Part shown: piece by piece, positions 54,956 to 64,000 of the stretch
Layout: each line of letters opens with the position of its first letter
Numbering within the stretch: the first letter of the stretch is position 1
NCBI RefSeq assembly: GCF_003573695.1
Contig: NC_039368.1
Coordinates: 14,698,360 to 14,762,359 of the forward strand
DNA from: Papaver somniferum
Lineage: Eukaryota; Streptophyta; Magnoliopsida; Ranunculales; Papaveraceae
Reading direction: 5' to 3'
Length of the DNA: 64,000 nucleotides
Notes under the pieces: model-generated
Told to the model about the DNA's origin: nothing
Databases searched by the model: none
Seen by the model: only the letters and a program-made list of their open reading frames with translations
Translations under genes and position numbers: made by a program

Positions 54956-57900
54956 ATGGTGGGAGGGAATCCATCTCATTCTCTACCATCCTCGTATGTT
55001 AATCCATCTAAAAATAGTGTATGTTCTTCAAAATATCATGAGGCTAGCTTTTATTTGGAATATTTTCCAATTCTTCAAAGGAATGGGGTCTCTTCATCCG
55101 CAAAGGGGAACTGGTGATTGGGAACTCATGTGCTAATCATCAAAACAACATTGTTTCAACTAAGAGCACTGGGAAAATCATTGGGATGGATGGAAATTCT
55201 ATTTCTTCCTTGAATGGTGTTACAGGAGATAATTCAAACCCAAATTTTTCATCAGGAAATTCATGGGTTTTGGGTTAATACCTAACCCTAACTCTAATGA
55301 GTGGAGGTCTTTATTTCTGATGCCTCAGGTGGTTCCTATTCAGCCCACGATGAAATTCACCCCTCCATCTGAGGTTAATGGCAAACTAATTTTTGCTGCA
55401 CAAGCTGGAAACTTCTTAGAAGGCATAAAACAGTGTGAAGAACTAGTTGTTCGTTTCTCTATAGGGAAACGGTTATCATTTTTAGCTGTTGAAGTCGCAG
55501 TAAGCAAACCATGGAAGCTAATGAAGGAGGTTATTACCAAGTTACATGGAGGTTGTGCTTTTATCTTCAAGTTTTCTGATCCTGAGGATTGTTTGAAAGT
55601 GCTTGAAAATAGTTCTTTTTACATCTCAAACCAACTATTTACTTTAAGACCTTGGTCAAATATGCTTGAAAATTCTATCTCTAACATTAAGTCAGTTCCA
55701 AATTGGGTATGTATTTATGGGGTTCTACTGCATATGTGGAACAATGATGGGTTGATCCTGATATCCAGCTATATAGAAAAATTATTACTAGCTGATGTAC
55801 TCTCAAGCAGACAAGATTAGCTTATGCTAGAATATGAATAGAAATAGAGATTGAGTTTGCTTTCCCTACTATCATACCACTTCTGATAGATGAAAAAATA
55901 TATATGGAGCTACCCTTGGAATATAATTGGAAACCTCCATGATGCGGCAATTGTAAGGTCTTTGGTCATGCAACTAAGAATTGTGTTAGGAAAAAAAATA
56001 CTAGATGGACAACAAAAAGTTCTAGGAATATACATTTGGAACCAACCAAAGGGGATGTAAACGGGGACGAGGGAGGCAATGTTAGCGCAGGTCAGGGTAC
56101 AATCACTAGTTAAGTTAGTGAATTTAATGGTCCAAATGATTTGAAGGATGGGTAGTGTCACACCCCGTGTTTTTAACATGGGAATGCGCGAAGATGCGTC
56201 ATGGAAAGAGATGAAGCTTCATCTCAAGCTCCGTTTTGTGTTAAGAGGAACATTGGCGTAAATCTAATATTAATATGGCGCCAAGTAAGGCGCATTACGA
56301 GGATATATTGGCCAAGGGCCAATATCACACAAGAGGGTACAAGTTGTAAGATGTATTGGCCAAGAGCCAGTCTCGCACCAAAGGTGCTTCAGGCCAATTG
56401 GATGGGTGGTCTAGAACAAAGTCGCGCCAAAATGGTGCATTACGCAGGTCATTGGCCTATGGACAATACCTCAACATGCCATAGCAGGCTGGGCTTGGCA
56501 ATGTACAACCATCACCGCTGGACATTGGAGTGTCCTATAGGCCAAAGACGGAAATACATCCATCATATCCCTTCACTGGACCTGGCTCAGGAAATGTTCT
56601 GCCATCATGGTCGGACATTGGAACTGGCCTGTGAGCCAGAACTGATTGAACATCCATCACGGACGTACATTGCAGTTGTCCAGGGTGCTAATGTGCAACC
56701 ATCACGAACTTGGGACTTAATGAATGATTTTTGCTCCCTAAATCTATGTTATAAAAATGTCTTTAAAACATATACAGGGAGGGGTAATTGGTTGAAGGTG
56801 CATATGCGGAACATGCACCAAGTAAGCTTTATATCTTGCCGAAAGACTATAAATGATGCTTAGGTCTCATTTATAGTTGTGTATCCTTGACAATGGAGCA
56901 TATTGAGCATGATCATCACTATGCCATGCCGCAGACCAAATAATATGCATCACTTGGATGAATTTTGACGGAACGACCTACACTGACTAGGACATTATCA
57001 TTATTGCTTAGCCACGGCCTTGCAAACGAGTTGTCTTAAGCTTTTGTCCCTTCGACGATGAATTACGATCAGTGCTTGGTCCCTTTAGAGTAGGGAAGGG
57101 TACGTAGGCAGCCGCAATGAGTTGCAACATTTCCGATCCAACACTTTGTCATTCATATCATCTAATTTAGAGATGATTGCGGCATCCTGGCCTCTCATAT
57201 CGTCTGACTCGGCAGTTCGATGCAATAGATGATTGTGGCCAAAATTTATGAGGAAGTTGCATTCTATTCTTTGAATACTCATACTTCCTATCAAGGCGTT
57301 CGACTTAGGCATGTGCCAATGAAGCATTAGGCATGACCTCGAAAGTAAGCTACATCGATATGCAAGTTAGCGGAGCTTCAATAAGCCTAAGGAAAGTACG
57401 TCATGAGGTCTGCAAAGGCTTATGTATAAGTGCAAGGTATGCCTTATGCGTGGACAAGACTCGGAAGCCAGTGATGCATGCAAGGTGCATCAGTCATAGC
57501 CTTCATGGATTTAAACCCTTTGAAGAACGAGGGCAAGTTAGAACGGTGTGAGAGCTAAGTTAGCTGCATCATGCCCCACAAGCATGTTTTCAAGGGAAAA
57601 CGAACGTGCATTTGCGTAGATTTAAAGTCTGGTAAGTAGCATCATCATGAAGCATCAGGGGAGTAATGGCCTGCACCACCAGGTGCGCCAGGAGAAATTT
57701 TCCAATCCGCCACATGGAGGGTGAGACAATTGCTAAGGGTCAAGATCAGCACAAGGACACAACTGTTTCTAGTGGAAAGGTTATGTCCATAAGAATCAAT
57801 GGAGGTAACAACATTTAGGAGCTAGTAGATCGAGGTAATGGAAGTCCGGACAATACCCATTTGGATGCATTGACTGCATCGAATGTAACTGTTAGTAAGC

Positions 57901-58517
57901 ATGTGAGAGTTTTTGAAATATCATCTGCGGATGCAGGGAATGAGTTAACTAAACCATGTGTTACTGCAGTGGATTTGAGTTCTAATGTAGGAAATAAGGT
58001 TGTTTTAGTTTCATCTCCAGGTGAATGGACTGAAGTCCGAGCGAAGAAGAAAACCATCTGCAAGCAGGAGTCTCCTAAAAACAACCCCTTTATGGTGTAC
58101 GGTGACTTAACAACAGAAAGCAGGTTTCCTATTAATATAACCAAAGAGTCTGCAATAAAGAAGACTAATGTATCCAGTGCATCATTAGTGGCACGAAGTA
58201 GGGAAAAGGGGGTAATCGCCATTCCTTCTAAACTGAATAAGGATAGAGCATCAACAATGGAATCCAGTCCCTCTAATTTGAATGGAAATAATTATTTAGT
58301 AAAGAGCATGGTAGAAAGAGTTACAGTTGAAGACTACTCTGAGGATGGAGATTTTTCTGATAGTGATTCTGCAAAAAGAACCAGTTACCTTTCTCACGAA
58401 GAAAAAGCCCTTAACAGGACTCGGAGATAACTTGTAAGACTGAAAATGGAGAGTCTGGATCAGAATTGTAACGAAATAGTGGGAAGAGGTCTTAGAACCC
58501 AAACTAAAAATTCTTAA
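54956..58517 (+). pseudogene. LINE-type ORF1 relic, copy 4, split by a solo LTR
   Basis: The start ATG is at 54956. The DUF4283-like segment is open at 55263-55820 and differs from copies 1 and 2 at about a dozen residues. The CCHC knuckle follows near 55941-55982, after the shared TGA. The C-terminal part is the longest open one in the window (57861-58430), acidic and Ser/Asn-rich, ending near RTRR before a TAA and the conserved LGRGLRTQTKNS-type tail. No ORF2 follows. Confidence 0.7.
56156..57657. mobile_element. Solo LTR in the ORF1 relic, copy 4
   Basis: Begins TGTCACACC (one change from the other copies) and ends GCATCA. The left target copy has mutated to gggtag (56150-56155); the right copy is ggggag (57658-57663). 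Confidence 0.7.
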
Positions 58518-59959
58518 TTTATTTTTTTTGTTTTTTGTGGTTGGTGCCTGTCAGCTTGTCTTGCTGTGGGATTCTTAGTCTCAGAACTGTGTACCGCTTA
58601 GGCACCTCTCATCTTGTTTCATTTTTCCTTTTTATTAAAAAGTTACCATTTTAAGTCAAAAGAATAAATAAAATGAAATTGAGTTTCGTGTTTTCTATTA
58701 TAGATGGTAGAACATGTACTTATCGAAAACCCGCTTCCCTTCGCATACAAAAACATATCATTGGGGAGTTTACATCAAAGGGATTTGGTCGGATCTTAAA
58801 ATGCTAAATTAAAACTTTAAATTCTAATGCGGCTGATCTATACTGTTTAGCCGCCTCCTAATTATATAAGATTATCAATTATGGATTTAGTTCATACTAA
58901 AGCGGGTGTATGCCACAAGGTCTTCGATGACAATTTTGATGATTAGAACTTAGATGCAATGTATATACGCTCACATAGTATTTAACTATTGCAATGTTTT
59001 GTCTATAGTGTTTAGCAAGTTCAAGAAAAAACACTAATTTGTCATGAATCGGTTGTATCACATTAACAATACGTTTCATATTACAAATTTTCAACCATGT
59101 GTCACTAATCAAAACAGGTCGATCGACAATTAAGGGATAGCTTGGTCGCCACGGATTGAAAGAAATGAAATTGTCATTATGAAGCCGGATTTGTAAATGT
59201 CATTGACAAACATGAAATCGAAAAAAAGTCGTGTAATCATTTTTTTTCTGTACATGGTTAAAATGTTCAAGCAATCAAGCCTGTCTTAAACTGTGAACAA
59301 AGTCTGAACTGTAAATGCTTAAATTTTGCAGAATTTGAAGACTAATGACTAAATTTTAGCAGCACTTTGCGGATTCTACGACTTCAGATATCACCTTTGT
59401 AGTTTGTAATTAAACTTGTTATAGAAGCCTTTCTCTTTCTTTCCCCCCTCAGTGAGCAAGCGAAAATCTATTTTGGTAGTTTATATAGCTAACATGTCAA
59501 TGAATATGTCATGGAGGTGCATATATGATTCTGGTTGCAGCGTACTACCTAATTTAAGTTATTTAACAGATGTATGCATTGGTTAATGAAAACTAGCTGA
59601 AGTTCCATCTCACCATGAAAGTTGATTGACCAAAACTACTAAAGGGTCAGCCTAGAGTTCTAGACCACTTTAAGAACTACATTGAGCCTTTACAGTTTTT
59701 AGTAGCCTTTACTGATTTGAACTTTAAAGATTTAAAACATATCAAAAGTTGATAACTACTGTAAGCAAGACGATCCACAAAAGAAGCACAAAAAGGCCTT
59801 TCGAAGACGAGAAAACGGATGACAAGAAGAGACATAAAACACCGATTTTATTGACTTCAATAGAAAATCATACACATTAATCCTAATTATTTTCGGTGCT
59901 TCTTGATCATCTAATACCCACATATATGAATGTACAGACTGTTACTAATAATTGTATAT
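58518..59959 (+). promoter_or_regulatory. LINE tail and 5' flank of peroxidase A4
   Basis: LINE-like tail to about 58675, then a full-length A promoter closest to that of A2. There is no copia fragment and no MITE here, so module 4 shows the uninterrupted arrangement. Confidence 0.6.
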
Positions 59960-60032
59960 TTGACTTCACTAATACTTATTTAACATTTGCACATGTCGCT
60001 TAGTTAGTTAGAATAGAGATGTTTTATAAATA
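59960..60032 (+). promoter_or_regulatory. W-box and TATA box of A4
   Basis: ttgacttcact at 59960-59970 keeps the first TTGACT core, but the second is lost by a G to C change. TATAAATA is at 60025-60032. Confidence 0.65.
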
Positions 60033-60123
60033 GGTATGGCAATTAGACATAATTCACAGCAAGCACTAAAACCAAATAGATTCACTATTGAATTAGTTCA
60101 TCACTTCTCAAGTCTTATTGATC

Positions 60124-61685
<1,562 letters not shown>

Positions 61686-62759
61686 GGATTTTTGTAGTTC
61701 TGATAAGTAATTCTGTATCATTTATCATCAAAATAAAGAGGAACTGTATTCTCTTCGTCTCATTGTAAGTTCAATGGATCATAAATAAGATGATTTAAAC
61801 TTCAGATTTCGTGTTTAATAGATCATGTGCCATTAAGGCTACATAAATGGTTGTCCTCGTACAAGATAAATTTACGCCCTTGCTTATATATAACCAACCA
61901 GAAAAAGGATCCACAAAGCTTATGTGGTTCACTAAAGAGACATCCTTAATTGCGTTCGTGACTTCACCACGAGCTTAGCAACACCTTGACATTGGATATC
62001 ACGAGATCCCCGTTTTAGCTTAAATTCTATCCATACAAACTCGTCCATATTATTGTTGCTGGAGTAGCTTTTCGAGTTATAAAATCGTTCGGTATCTATA
62101 TAACGACTTCAGTCCAAGAGGTAACAGGGATACATATACTTTAAGAAGTTGCAGACTTCATCCCTAATTCACCAAATGATTCCCCAAATCCATCTCTCCT
62201 TTGTTACTCATATACTGTGATAGTGTGATCTGAATTCTATATCGTGAGTCGTGACGTAAATATCAGCTATTCCGATGAAACATCAGGAGTGACCCAAAAG
62301 TAGTTGATCAAGTGGCCCCTAATTTGCTTCTTGACCGCACCTATGTTAAATATGCATCAATGCATATGATACCCAGAATGTGTCTCCTGACCAAAACCCA
62401 ATACTCAGTCGCCCAGATATGCACTTTTGATTACACTTTAAGAAACACATTTGAAGTACACCTTTTTAGCCTTTTGGTAAGTTTCACTGACATATTAGGA
62501 CTTAAACAGTTAGACTTAGTTCCTTTAAATTCATGTTGAAGAAAAAAGGTAAGTTTCAGAGTACGTAAAATAGAGAAATCATTGCTTAAGTGAGAAAGAG
62601 CTAGAGATGGAGGCGAGATGAGACATAGGACACCGATATTTTTGACTTCCGCGAATTCCATGCATATATGGCCAAGATGTACACGATCATCAGACGTATA
62701 TATGCTTACCTGCTCTCGTATGAAATGCTTTGCTGATTAAACAAATTAAACTACATAAT
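61686..62759. other. A4-B4 intergenic spacer, shortened by about 885 bases
   Basis: At about 62423 the sequence jumps from cccagatatgca to cttttgattacac. The bases matching 10925-11809 of module 1 are missing. This removes the distal part of the B4 upstream region but keeps the block shared with A (about 62620-62653). Confidence 0.7.
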
Positions 62760-62839
62760 TTGACTTTGATTATACTTATATATCTAAATACTACAACTTA
62801 TTTGAAAGTAGCTGTGGCATTGCTGAAGTTCTATAAATA
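62760..62839 (+). promoter_or_regulatory. W-box and TATA box of B4
   Basis: TTGACT is at 62760-62765 and TATAAATA at 62832-62839. Confidence 0.65.
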
Positions 62840-62945
62840 AGAATCAATTAGGCATAAGCTAACACATCAAATTACTAGTTCTTCTATATTCATTCAGATA
62901 GAATTAATAACCAGCTAATTCATCATCTCTCAAGTCTTTTCAATC

Positions 62946-64000
<1,055 letters not shown>

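Overview
The window is plant nuclear DNA, most likely from a eudicot. It carries AT-rich intergenic DNA, intron-containing class III (secretory) peroxidase genes with the classical four-exon plan, and remnants of LINE and Ty1-copia retroelements. The species cannot be named from the sequence. Two runs of N (6888-6897 and 32574-32943) show it is a draft assembly.

The whole window is one tandem array. A module is repeated about four times: a retroelement-rich spacer (LTR-like DNA, a minus-strand retroposon tail, a LINE-type ORF1 relic interrupted by a solo LTR), then peroxidase gene A with its promoter, an intergenic spacer of about 2 kb, peroxidase gene B, and back to the spacer. Module borders can be set at about 1, 15090, 31905 and 53460. 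Module 1 (1-15089) has A1 and B1, plus an extra promoter and exon-1 fragment (A0) that is probably an unmerged assembly overlap. Module 2 (15090-31904) has A2 and a frameshifted B2. Module 3 (31905-53459) has A3, which lacks exon 4, and B3. Module 4 (53460-64000) has A4, and B4 runs off the window before exon 4. The intact genes are A1, A2, A4, B1 (with a caveat on its very short intron 1) and B3.

A and B encode closely related 326-residue secreted haem peroxidases that start with a signal peptide and end in KLN without a vacuolar extension. They resemble the PRX52/PRX4-like group, which oxidises phenolics in the cell wall with H2O2. All A and B copies whose intron 1 can be read use a GC-AG first intron. 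Both promoters carry TATAAATA and W-box cores, and they share an upstream block that probably predates the A/B split.

The array has been reshaped by retroelements. Modules 2 and 3 hold a minus-strand Ty1-copia fragment between two copies of the A promoter. Module 3 also holds a longer plus-strand Ty1-copia element between two 774-bp copies of the A-B spacer. In both cases one end of the element is an intact LTR terminus, the other end is truncated, and the flanks overlap. This is what is expected if a deletion ran from one module into an element in the next module and removed an A/B pair. Mosaic similarity between modules points to gene conversion or unequal exchange. The novelty here lies in this birth-and-death architecture, not in an unknown protein system.
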